Numbered from the stretch's first letter, positions 1-6,182 are shown. The stretch is 11,509 nucleotides of DNA from Candidatus Nealsonbacteria bacterium RBG_13_42_11 (GCA_001821455.1 MHLY01000003.1:44994-56502); one strand, 5' to 3'. Program-made: numbers and translations. The notes: generated by a model not told the origin, from the sequence alone.

Positions 1-174
1 GTTGATTGCAGAACCGGTGTTGTTATACAATTCCATCCATTCATCGTTGCTGGATTCTACAGTCCCCATCCAAGAAATTTCATTGATGACTATGTTTAGG
101 GGGTCGGCCGAAAAAACAGGCTGACTCAAAAGAAAAAGAGATATAATTACTATACCCCTTGACAAATTTAACAT
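1..174 (-). CDS. Secreted lamin-tail-domain (LTD) protein, N-terminal part
   Basis: Reading the minus strand from the ATG at 174 gives 58 open codons to the window edge. Residues 1-24 look like a signal peptide: short N region with one Arg, hydrophobic core IVIISLFLLS, and an Ala-type cleavage site near VFSA/DP. Residues 27-57 match the opening of a lamin tail domain: VINEISWMG, then NDEWMELYNNTG, the 'INEI...DEWIEL.N' pattern of that Ig-like fold. Such proteins are exported and common in Patescibacteria, often at the N terminus of larger surface proteins; the specific role is unknown. No Shine-Dalgarno is visible upstream of the ATG. The start codon lies inside the opposite-strand promoter at 159-187, so the two transcripts may interfere. 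The C terminus lies outside the window. Confidence 0.8.
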   Translation of the reverse strand, partial: MLNLSRGIVIISLFLLSQPVFSADPLNIVINEISWMGTVESSNDEWMELYNNTGSAIN

Positions 175-187
175 AATATATTACAAT
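159..187 (+). promoter_or_regulatory. Near-consensus sigma-70 promoter for the structured RNA
   Basis: TTGACA at 159-164 is a perfect -35 box. A 17-bp spacer leads to TACAAT at 182-187, a -10 box with one mismatch. The expected transcription start is about 194-197, exactly where the 18-bp closing helix of the RNA begins (G197). This is the best promoter in the window. It overlaps the first codons of the minus-strand lamin-tail gene (ATG at 174). Confidence 0.8.
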
Positions 188-196
188 ATAGAATCA

Positions 197-320
197 GCCC
201 TAAAGATGGGGGCATGGAGTTATTCTTAGCCGGATAGGTTGGCTTAGGCGAACCTACTCCTCGGAATAATTCTAAACTTTGTTTCTGCAACTAAGTTGCC
301 CCCATCTTTGGGGCTTTTTT
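197..320 (+). ncRNA. Structured small RNA of about 120 nt, family not recognised
   Basis: Helices seen directly: P1 pairs 197-214 with 297-314 (18 bp, one G-U, no bulge). P2 pairs 216-225 with 264-273 (10 bp, two G-U). P3 pairs 232-240 with 251-260 (9 bp with C257 bulged). P4 pairs 275-279 with 293-297 and 281-283 with 289-291 around a T-T mismatch; its last pair competes with the P1 base. The result is a three-way junction: P1 closing, a P2/P3 arm, and a P4 hairpin. AGCC at 228-231 could pair with GGCT at 241-244 in the P3 loop, a possible pseudoknot or switch. Six Ts follow at 315-320. With a near-consensus promoter placing +1 at the helix, an independently transcribed RNA is likely. The signature SRP loop is absent, and it is too short for tmRNA or RNase P. 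A 6S-like regulator is possible but unproven. No coding sequence follows on this strand, so a riboswitch is unlikely. Confidence 0.72.
297..320 (+). terminator. Intrinsic terminator formed by the RNA closing helix
   Basis: The 3' strand of P1 (297-314, GC-rich at both ends) is followed directly by six Ts at 315-320. Its pairing partner is 83 nt upstream, so termination would rely on the whole folded RNA rather than a local hairpin. The minus strand has no T tract after the equivalent helix, so this does not obviously terminate the pilB-like gene that ends at 330. Confidence 0.55.
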
Positions 321-329
321 ATTCATTTT

Positions 330-1658
330 TCATTTATTTTCGCCTCCGGTTACTCTTTCCACTTCTTCCAGGGTCGTAGTTCCTTCTAAAACCTTAATCA
401 GGCCGTCCTGATACATGGTAACCATGCCCTTTTTAATCGCTTCTTCCCGGAAAGCGCCGCTGGACGGATTTTTTAAAAGAAATTTCTCCATTTCATCATC
501 CATTAAAATTACTTCAAAAATTCCGATTCTCCCCCTGAAGCCCGTAAAATTGCAGTGTTTACAGCCCTTGGCCTGAGGGATTTTTGAATCTTTCGTTAAC
601 TTAGGAAACTTTACCTCTTTCGGCATCCCTCTTAAATCTTTTTTAATTTTTTCTAAAACTAAAGGGGAAATGGTTTTTAATTCTTTACAGTTATCGCAAA
701 CATTTCTGACCAACCTTTGAGCAATCGCTAAATTAATTGCCGGTCCGATGTTGGCCAAATCCGCTCCTAAAACCATAAGCCGGGCCACGGTGCCGGTAGC
801 GTCGTTGGTGTGCAAGGTGCTGAAAACCAAGTGTCCTGTCAGGGCGGCCTGGAGGGCGATCTGACAGGTTTTTGAATCCCTGATTTCTCCCACTAAAATC
901 ACGTCCGGATCCTGCCGCATAATTGACTGGAGCCCCGAGGCAAAATCATAACCCTTGTCAGGCCTTACCTGGGTTTGGGAAATTCCTTCCAAATGATATT
1001 CAATCGGGTCTTCAATGGTGATAATTTTAATTTCCGCGCTCTGGATCGTCTTCAAGAAAGCATACAAGGTGGTAGTTTTACCGGAGCCCGTAGGTCCTGT
1101 TACCATAATCATTCCATTCGGTTTTTTAATTTCTTTTTTAAAAATAGTCAACAAATCTTCCCTTAATCCCAAAGCATTTAAATCAATTAAACTTTTGGGG
1201 TTTAATACTCTTAAAACAACTGATTCCCCGTGCTCGGAGGGCAGGGTGGAAACCCTGATTTCAATTGATTCTTTGCCGTCTTTTTCTTCCAATAAAACAC
1301 TAAATCGGCCGTCCTGGGGCCGATCAATTATATTTAACTTAATGCCAGAAACAAGTTTAATTCTTGATAAAATACTTTCGTACAATTTTCTGCTGATTGT
1401 TGCGGCGTCCTGTAAGACGCCGTCGGTTCTTAAACGAATTTTAACCTGAGATTCCTCTGTTTCAATATGAATATCGGAAGCGTCTAAAAAAATCGCTCCC
1501 CCAAAGATTGTTTCAATAAATTCCGAAATGTTTTCAGTTAAGGACCCCTCTACGGTTTTTTTTAAATCAGGAATGCTTTTTATTTCTTTTTCAATCTCAG
1601 AACGCCTTTCCAAAGAAATTTTAAATTCTCCGATATCTGATTTTGAGTTTTCTGGCAT
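330..1658 (-). CDS. pilB: PilB/GspE-family type IV pilus assembly ATPase, short form
   Basis: This is a secretion-superfamily ATPase that powers pilin polymerisation at the inner membrane. In the 442-residue protein, ASDIHIE at 60-66 opens the PAS-like N2 domain. Walker A GPTGSGKTT lies at 188-196, the Asp box ITIEDPIEY at 213-221, Walker B RQDPDVILVGEIRD at 248-261, and the His box LTGHLVFSTLHTNDA at 273-287. Cys321, Cys324, Cys366 and Cys369 form the tetracysteine zinc site that marks PilB/GspE and is lacking in PilT retraction ATPases. The usual N-terminal N1/MshEN domain, which binds the platform or c-di-GMP in PilB, is missing: 442 residues against roughly 560-600. No other pilus gene is in the window, so pilus versus secretion use is inferred. 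It is transcribed divergently from tsaE. No Shine-Dalgarno precedes the ATG. A weak candidate promoter is TTTTAA, 16 bp, TATTAT (minus strand, 1674-1701). Confidence 0.93.
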   Translation of the reverse strand: MPENSKSDIGEFKISLERRSEIEKEIKSIPDLKKTVEGSLTENISEFIETIFGGAIFLDASDIHIETEESQVKIRLRTDGVLQDAATISRKLYESILSRIKLVSGIKLNIIDRPQDGRFSVLLEEKDGKESIEIRVSTLPSEHGESVVLRVLNPKSLIDLNALGLREDLLTIFKKEIKKPNGMIMVTGPTGSGKTTTLYAFLKTIQSAEIKIITIEDPIEYHLEGISQTQVRPDKGYDFASGLQSIMRQDPDVILVGEIRDSKTCQIALQAALTGHLVFSTLHTNDATGTVARLMVLGADLANIGPAINLAIAQRLVRNVCDNCKELKTISPLVLEKIKKDLRGMPKEVKFPKLTKDSKIPQAKGCKHCNFTGFRGRIGIFEVILMDDEMEKFLLKNPSSGAFREEAIKKGMVTMYQDGLIKVLEGTTTLEEVERVTGGENK

Positions 1659-1671
1659 GAAAGGTTAAAAT
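1643..1671 (+). promoter_or_regulatory. Candidate promoter for tsaE and the 5' nuclease
   Basis: TTGAGT at 1643-1648, a 17-bp spacer and TAAAAT at 1666-1671 make a plausible sigma-70 promoter reading toward tsaE, with a start near 1678. The -35 box falls within the first codons of the divergent pilB-like gene. The weak pilB-like promoter candidate (1674-1701) lies beside it, so the two directions may compete. This is pattern matching by eye in AT-rich DNA. Confidence 0.35.
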
Positions 1672-1715
1672 AAATAATACTTAATCCAAATTAACTTAAA
1701 ACGCCCCAAAAGTCA

Positions 1716-2180
1716 ATGAAAAAAATCGCTTATTTGACCAGAAATCCGAACCAGACCAGAAAGCTGGGAGAGATTTTGGCGAAAGAAATCCTTAAAACAG
1801 CCGTTCTTAAGAAAGCTCTTGTTTTAGGACTGGAGGGAGATTTGGGAGGCGGCAAAACAACTTTTTTGCAAGGGCTGGCCCGGGGCTTGGGGATAAAAGA
1901 AAAAATACTAAGTCCGACCTTTGTGATAATGAGAAGATTCCAAATTAAACCGACTTCTTCATCTTTTTATCATATGGATTGCTATCGGCTGCAAAACGAA
2001 AAAGAGGCCCTGAGGCTGGGCCTAAAAAAGATATTTTTCTCTTCCCGAAGCATTCTGGCCGTTGAATGGGCCGAAAGGATTAAAAAAATCCTGCCCGGCA
2101 ACACGATTTTCATCAAATTTTATTTCATAGACAAAAACAAGAGAAAAATAACAATAAAATTTCCCCGAAATGGAAAATAA
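1716..2180 (+). CDS. tsaE: TsaE (YjeE), ATPase for tRNA t6A37 modification
   Basis: TsaE works with TsaB and TsaD to transfer threonylcarbamoyl to A37 of ANN-decoding tRNAs in the cytoplasm. The 154-residue protein has the P-loop GDLGGGKTT at 41-49 with the family's GxLGxGKTT spacing. The SPTF motif is at 66-69, HMDCYRL at 86-92 (the family's HxDxYRL), and VEWAERI at 116-122 (the family's 'EWxE/D' motif). Length is normal. tsaB and tsaD are not adjacent. The ATG at 1716 gives the standard N terminus, but no Shine-Dalgarno precedes it. The last 11 bp overlap the next gene, suggesting translational coupling. Confidence 0.93.
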   Translation: MKKIAYLTRNPNQTRKLGEILAKEILKTAVLKKALVLGLEGDLGGGKTTFLQGLARGLGIKEKILSPTFVIMRRFQIKPTSSSFYHMDCYRLQNEKEALRLGLKKIFFSSRSILAVEWAERIKKILPGNTIFIKFYFIDKNKRKITIKFPRNGK

Positions 2181-3126
2181 AAATAAGCGTTTAATAATCA
2201 TTGATTCCAACTCCGTTATTCACCGGGCTTATCATGCCCTGCCTCCTTTGACGACAAAAAAAGGAGAATTGGTAAATGCCGTTTACGGATTTTTATTGGT
2301 TTTTTTCAAGGCCCTGAAGGATTTCCAGCCGGATTTCGTGGCAGCTACCTTTGATTTTCCGGGCCCCACTCTGCGCCATAAAAAATACGAAAAATACAAA
2401 GCCAAAAGACCGCCGGCCCCCAAAGAACTTTATCAGCAGATTCCGAAAGTAAAAGAAGTTCTTAATGCCTTCGGAGTTTCTCTTTTTGAGAAAGAAGGCT
2501 ACGAAGCCGATGATATTATCGGCGCTATCGCCAAACAGGCGCCCAAAAAACAAATTTTACCAAAAATAGAAACAATCATTCTGAGCGGCGACCAGGATTC
2601 ACTTCAGCTGGTAAATGAAAACACCAAGGTTTTCGCTTTAAGAAAAGGCATAAAAGACATTATTCTTTATGACGAAAATTCGGTAAAAGAAAAATTCCAG
2701 GGCTTGGAACCAAAAGAACTTTTGGACTACAAAGCCCTGCGCGGCGATCCTTCAGATAATATCCCGGGGGTAACGGGAGTGGGCGAAAAAACCGCCACAG
2801 AGCTTTTATTAACTTTTGGCAGCCTGGAGGGGATTTACAGCGAGATTGAGAAAAAATCAAAAAAGAGCGACAAGATACGGCCCAAACTAAAAGAACTTTT
2901 AGTTAAATACAAAGACCAGGCCTTTCTTTCCAAGGACCTGGCTAAAATTAACGAAGACATGCCGCTTGATTTTAATTTGGAGAAATGCCGCTGGGGCGAA
3001 TACGATAAAGAAAAGGCGGCCCAGGCTTTAAAAAACCTGGAATTTCACAGTTTAATCAGCCGCTTACCGGCGGTTAAAGAAGAAGATAAAAAAGAGTCAA
3101 TTGGGGGGAATCTGAAACTGTGGTAA
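2170..3126 (+). CDS. Stand-alone 5'-3' exonuclease (DNA polymerase I N-terminal type)
   Basis: This is a flap/5' nuclease that removes RNA primers and 5' flaps during lagging-strand maturation and repair. In 318 residues, Asp12 (IIIDSNSVIHRAYHA) and Asp62 (TFDFPGPTLRH) are the first metal ligands. YKAKRPP is at 75-81, EGYEADDIIG at 109-118 supplies an acidic triad, and SGDQDSLQLV at 139-148 supplies two more Asp. RGDPSDNIPGVTGVGEKTA at 191-209 is the helix-hairpin-helix DNA-binding segment with the last metal ligands. All catalytic acids look intact. The protein stops just after LEFHSLISRLP, the point where PolA usually continues into its exonuclease/polymerase domains, so the polymerase must be elsewhere or be supplied by another enzyme. 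The next gene is unrelated, so this is not a frameshifted polA. The start overlaps tsaE by 11 bp. Confidence 0.92.
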   Translation: MENKNKRLIIIDSNSVIHRAYHALPPLTTKKGELVNAVYGFLLVFFKALKDFQPDFVAATFDFPGPTLRHKKYEKYKAKRPPAPKELYQQIPKVKEVLNAFGVSLFEKEGYEADDIIGAIAKQAPKKQILPKIETIILSGDQDSLQLVNENTKVFALRKGIKDIILYDENSVKEKFQGLEPKELLDYKALRGDPSDNIPGVTGVGEKTATELLLTFGSLEGIYSEIEKKSKKSDKIRPKLKELLVKYKDQAFLSKDLAKINEDMPLDFNLEKCRWGEYDKEKAAQALKNLEFHSLISRLPAVKEEDKKESIGGNLKLW

Positions 3127-3129
3127 AAT
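3101..3129 (+). promoter_or_regulatory. Extended -10 promoter for the sensory unit
   Basis: TAAAAT at 3124-3129 is preceded by TGG at 3121-3123, an extended -10 (TGnTAAAAT). A weak -35, TTGGGG at 3101-3106, sits at the ideal 17-bp spacing. The start would be near 3136, leaving a leader of about 15 nt before the ATG at 3151. The elements overlap the last codons of the 5' nuclease gene, so the sensory unit can be transcribed independently of it. Confidence 0.5.
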
Positions 3130-3150
3130 ATATATAAAATATTAAAAATT

Positions 3151-4032
3151 ATGGAAATAACATCTGTTTCTTCACCACCAAAACAGGAATCAGACCACGA
3201 CTTAGAGCGTCTTTTGGGAAATATTAAAAAAGCCACCACTATTAGATATATTACTTTTGGTGGTTTTACTTTGTTTTGCGTCTTTCAGATACTGATAGGC
3301 CTGTCTGCCATTCCTTGGGAGGTGGTATTAATCGTATTTTTTCTTTTTATTCTCACGGCTGTCAGCGACTTTCTTATAAGAAAAACCAAATTTAAGAACA
3401 CCGTAACCAAATTAAGTAATTTCCATCTGATTTTTCAAATAATAGAAGTAAGCATTATTTTTGAAGCTCTTCACGCCAGCGCCATTATCCCAATATCCGG
3501 CAATTTAATTATTATAGCCTATTTGTTTATATGTTATTTTTCCTACACCAGAATAATATATGCCTGGATAATGATCGGGATTACCATCTTCGGTTATTTA
3601 TTTACGCTTACTTTAGAATATTTAGGGATAATAACCTATGTGGATGTTTATAAAATTGGGGCAAATATCGCTCAGAACCGCGGGCTATTTATAATAAATC
3701 TCGCTATCGGAGTACCTCTGGTAATCATCATACTTTTTATCGCCGATTCTTTTTCAAAAAAACTGAGAGTCTCTTTAAATCAGTTAACCCAGAAAGAAAA
3801 AGAATTACAGGAGGCTGGAACGGTGCTTGAGGTAAAAGTTGCGGCGCGAACAGAAGAACTAAAAGAATTATCCGAAAACTTGGAAGAGCAGGTTAAAGAG
3901 AGAACGAAAAAACTTCAGGAAAAAATGGCCGAGTTGGAGACTTTTAACAAGCTGGCCGTTGGCCGCGAATTAAAAATGATGGAACTGAAGAACGAAATAA
4001 GGGAGCTTAAAGAATCTTTAAATAAAAAATAA
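3151..4032 (+). CDS. Six-TM membrane protein with cytoplasmic coiled coil, sensor-like
   Basis: I do not recognise a named family. The 293-residue protein has a polar N-terminal 30 residues, then about six hydrophobic segments near 32-54, 55-77, 88-108, 111-132, 134-158 and 178-200. A charged coiled coil follows from about 203 to the end. The coiled coil carries VAARTEEL and VKERTKKL repeats, typical of linkers between a membrane input domain and a histidine kinase. It ends in the segment NKLAVGRELKMMELKNEI, which usually leads into PAS or kinase domains in other proteins. No kinase, cyclase or receiver domain follows, so it looks like an input module that ends at its signalling helix. Residues 226-290 align without gaps to residues 82-146 of the protein at 4461-4925. 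I infer that it passes a membrane signal to the downstream soluble partners through coiled-coil pairing. It is the first gene of the unit, and no Shine-Dalgarno is visible. Confidence 0.82.
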   Translation: MEITSVSSPPKQESDHDLERLLGNIKKATTIRYITFGGFTLFCVFQILIGLSAIPWEVVLIVFFLFILTAVSDFLIRKTKFKNTVTKLSNFHLIFQIIEVSIIFEALHASAIIPISGNLIIIAYLFICYFSYTRIIYAWIMIGITIFGYLFTLTLEYLGIITYVDVYKIGANIAQNRGLFIINLAIGVPLVIIILFIADSFSKKLRVSLNQLTQKEKELQEAGTVLEVKVAARTEELKELSENLEEQVKERTKKLQEKMAELETFNKLAVGRELKMMELKNEIRELKESLNKK

Positions 4033-4041
4033 ACCAAAGTT

Positions 4042-4443
4042 ATGGAGGAGAAAAAACATTATGAAGGAAAACGATTTACAATGGATTGGGACCCCGAAAC
4101 TAAAATTATTTCTGTTGTTATAAGGGGATATCACAGAAAAGAAGATGCGGAAGAATTTATAAATAAGTTCACAGAGTTTACTGATCCGCTGCCTCATACC
4201 GCATTGAAAATAATGGTTAATGGCCTAAAGATGAGCAAGTCAGACAGTGCAGCAAGAAGAATGTATGTAAACTATACTAAGGGTCGTTTTAAACAGAGAC
4301 CGGGGGTAGTGGCCTTATGCTCAGCTAATCTTTTCATAAGAATGGTCGGGAAGTTTGTCGTGGCGGTCGCTCCCGGAACTAATTTCAGGGTATTCGATAC
4401 CCCGGAAAAAGGATTGAAATGGCTGAAAAGTCTGCCTAATTAA
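4042..4443 (+). CDS. SpoIIAA/STAS-like small protein
   Basis: The 133-residue protein has alternating beta and helix segments and no TM or signal sequence. It opens with KRFTMDWDPETKIISVVIRGY (residues 10-30, beta strands), then a helix DAEEFINKFTEF at 36-47. KIMVNGLKMSKSDSAARRM at 56-74 sits where STAS proteins carry their strand and regulatory Ser loop. VFDTPEKGLKWLKS at 117-130 resembles the C-terminal helix of SpoIIAA-like proteins ('vF.d.eeAl.WL'). The fold assignment is a judgement from pattern, not a search result. STAS-type proteins act as phospho-switched partners or ligand-binding modules, but no SpoIIAB/RsbW-type kinase or sigma factor lies nearby. It starts 9 nt after the previous gene. 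Its place between two coiled-coil proteins suggests it is a regulatory or scaffold part of the same complex. Confidence 0.72.
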   Translation: MEEKKHYEGKRFTMDWDPETKIISVVIRGYHRKEDAEEFINKFTEFTDPLPHTALKIMVNGLKMSKSDSAARRMYVNYTKGRFKQRPGVVALCSANLFIRMVGKFVVAVAPGTNFRVFDTPEKGLKWLKSLPN

Positions 4444-4460
4444 TCCCCCGATGTTTTATT

Positions 4461-4925
4461 ATGCCTAAAAAAAACCTAGCGCTGGAAAAATATAGAAAGA
4501 AAATATTGGCCAGGCTGGACAAACTTATTCCTGTTTTCCAAAAAATTTCTAATGGTGATTTTTCTTTTGAAGTTAAAATTCCCAAAAAAGAAGATGAATT
4601 CACCCCTCTTGTCATCACTCTTAGCATGCTTTTGGAAGATTTAAGATTTTTAGACAAAGAGAATAAAAATAAAACCGAAGAACTGGAGGCGGCAAAAAGA
4701 GACCTGGAAAACAAGGTGGCGGAAAGAACCAAGGAGCTGATTGAAACAAACAGAAACCTGGAACAGAAGATTAAAGAAAGAACGAAAGATCTTGAACAAA
4801 AAGTATGGCAGCTGGAAGGTTTCCAAAAAATCACCGTGGACCGGGAACTAAAAATGATCGAATTAAAAAAAGAAACCGAGAAAATAAAAAAGCAATTAGA
4901 AGAATGCCAACAGTCCAACGGGTAA
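4461..4925 (+). CDS. Soluble HAMP-like plus coiled-coil signalling protein
   Basis: In the 154-residue protein, residues 27-63 (FQKISNGDFSFEVKIPKKED, then EFTPLVITLSMLLEDL) resemble a HAMP domain: first helix, 'GDFS' turn, connector, 'DEF..L....N.M' second helix. A long coiled coil runs from about 64 to 150 with VAERTKEL, IKERTKDL, then VDRELKMIELKKE. HAMP domains normally follow a TM helix; here no hydrophobic segment precedes it, so the protein should be cytoplasmic. The coiled coil aligns gap-free with the six-TM protein of this unit, about 36 of 65 identical by hand count. No kinase or methyl-accepting domain is present. It probably relays conformational change between the membrane protein and the kinase as a coiled-coil partner, which is inference. 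It starts 17 nt after the STAS-like gene, without a clear Shine-Dalgarno. Confidence 0.75.
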   Translation: MPKKNLALEKYRKKILARLDKLIPVFQKISNGDFSFEVKIPKKEDEFTPLVITLSMLLEDLRFLDKENKNKTEELEAAKRDLENKVAERTKELIETNRNLEQKIKERTKDLEQKVWQLEGFQKITVDRELKMIELKKETEKIKKQLEECQQSNG

Positions 4926-4946
4926 AACTAATAAATTATTAAAAAT

Positions 4947-6182
4947 ATGCAAAACATTAAAATAAAAACCGGTTTTAGCCAGAAAGAAAATGAAGAAGAG
5001 GCGACAAAAGAGGTTTTCGAGAAAATTAATCAGGACAACATGAAACTTATCATCATGTTCTGCCACGGCAACTACAACCAATTAAAATTAAACAGAGCGT
5101 GGCGAGCGTTAATTCCCCCGGAAACCGCTTTTATCGGATGTCCCTCCTTAACAATGAATATTCCCTTTTTTCGCGTCGGCGATATGCTCACCAATCAAGG
5201 ATACAAAGACTGTGTTTCGGCCATGAGCATCGCTTCGGATAAAATAGAGGTAGTTGTTAATCTAATGAGAGACATAAAGAATAATTGGAAGAAAACTTCT
5301 ACCCAGGCTCTGGTAGACGGCGCTAAGACCCTGAACCTTGATCTAAAGAACATAGATAATGAAAAATGTTTCGGTTTATTTTTTTGCGATACGATGAGCG
5401 GCTGCGAAGATGATATTTTGGAAAATTTTTACGCATCAAGCAATCTCTTATTCGTCGGCGGGGGATCCACCGGCAAAATGGAATTAAGCAGTTGGCTGTT
5501 CAAAGGCAAAGGAGGCGGTTCAGGATATATTCACACAAGAGAGGGGGCCTTCACGGACGCGGCAGCCATCGCCATTATTAAATCCGGCATTCCTTTTAAA
5601 ATTGACCTGATTACTAATTTCTATCCTACCCAGCATAAGTTTGAAGTGACAAAAGTGAGTGAAACCCATATGGGGAAAATGAAAATGTGGAAAATTGAAG
5701 AATTAAACGGCCGGCCCGCTTTAGAAGAATACACTAAAGCCCTGGGCGTTTCCAAGTGGAGTTTGGGCATAGAACATCTGCCGAACATAAAATACCTGCT
5801 TAACCATCCTCTCGGGTTTATGGTAAAAGAACGCGCCTACATCCGTTTTATAGGCGCACGAAAGGGCAAATCCTTATTAATGCCTTCGAAAATTGAAGAA
5901 GGAAAAACTCTCTATTTAATGGAAAAAACGGATTTGGCTGAGGTTATTCGCCAATCTATAGATAAATTAAAAAATCAACTTGGATTTGTCAGCGGCCTGG
6001 TTTTATTCCAGTGCGGCCTGCAAAAACTGGATGCTGATAGTTTGAAAGAAACAGCGAGCTTGGTAAAAACGTTTAACATCGCTCCCTTAATCGGCCTGAC
6101 TACTTTCAGGGAATATTACGGCTGGCTGGCCTTTGAACAAAGCCTGGTTTTATTGGCCCTAGGAGATGTTGCTAAAAAATAA
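4947..6182 (+). CDS. FIST-domain (FIST_N plus FIST_C) sensory protein
   Basis: FIST is a sensory domain found with kinases, cyclases and chemoreceptors and proposed to bind small ligands such as amino acids. This 411-residue protein is just that module. FIGCPSLT at 62-69 matches the 'iGcst.gei' segment. LFVGGGSTGKM at 168-178 matches the 'GGga.gd' segment. NGRPALEEYTKALG at 254-267 is the characteristic NG.pA...Y junction into FIST_C, followed by HPLGF at 287-291. GLVLFQCGLQKL at 350-361 and PLIGLTTFREYYG at 380-392 match the C-terminal FIST_C strands ('..f.C..R', 'iG..t.GEi'). There is no TM, signal peptide or output domain. It sits between the HAMP-like protein and the kinase in the same unit, so I infer it is the ligand-sensing subunit acting in trans on the kinase. 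Start ATG at 4947 is 21 nt after the previous stop; no Shine-Dalgarno. Confidence 0.85.
   Translation: MQNIKIKTGFSQKENEEEATKEVFEKINQDNMKLIIMFCHGNYNQLKLNRAWRALIPPETAFIGCPSLTMNIPFFRVGDMLTNQGYKDCVSAMSIASDKIEVVVNLMRDIKNNWKKTSTQALVDGAKTLNLDLKNIDNEKCFGLFFCDTMSGCEDDILENFYASSNLLFVGGGSTGKMELSSWLFKGKGGGSGYIHTREGAFTDAAAIAIIKSGIPFKIDLITNFYPTQHKFEVTKVSETHMGKMKMWKIEELNGRPALEEYTKALGVSKWSLGIEHLPNIKYLLNHPLGFMVKERAYIRFIGARKGKSLLMPSKIEEGKTLYLMEKTDLAEVIRQSIDKLKNQLGFVSGLVLFQCGLQKLDADSLKETASLVKTFNIAPLIGLTTFREYYGWLAFEQSLVLLALGDVAKK

Noticed and set aside
207..230. Tiny open frame (ATG at 206) inside the structured RNA
   Set aside because: It codes for only seven residues before TAG and falls within paired helices, so there is no support for a peptide.
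197..320. SRP RNA, tmRNA, RNase P RNA or a tRNA
   Set aside because: The SRP GGAAG-type apical motif, tRNA-like ends and TPsiC motifs are absent, and the length and junction pattern do not fit; 6S RNA is left only as a weak possibility.
330..332. TGA recoding as in SR1/Gracilibacteria
   Set aside because: TGA ends the pilB-like gene, the 80-residue gene and mutM at sensible family lengths, so it is a stop here.
1015..1449. Plus-strand open frame of 144 codons inside the pilB-like gene
   Set aside because: It lies entirely antisense to strongly conserved ATPase motifs and its translation has no domain character, so it is a shadow frame.
4436..4918. Minus-strand open frame of 160 codons
   Set aside because: It is antisense to the HAMP/coiled-coil gene; the Ser/Phe-rich translation is what the reverse of Lys/Glu-rich coiled-coil codons gives.
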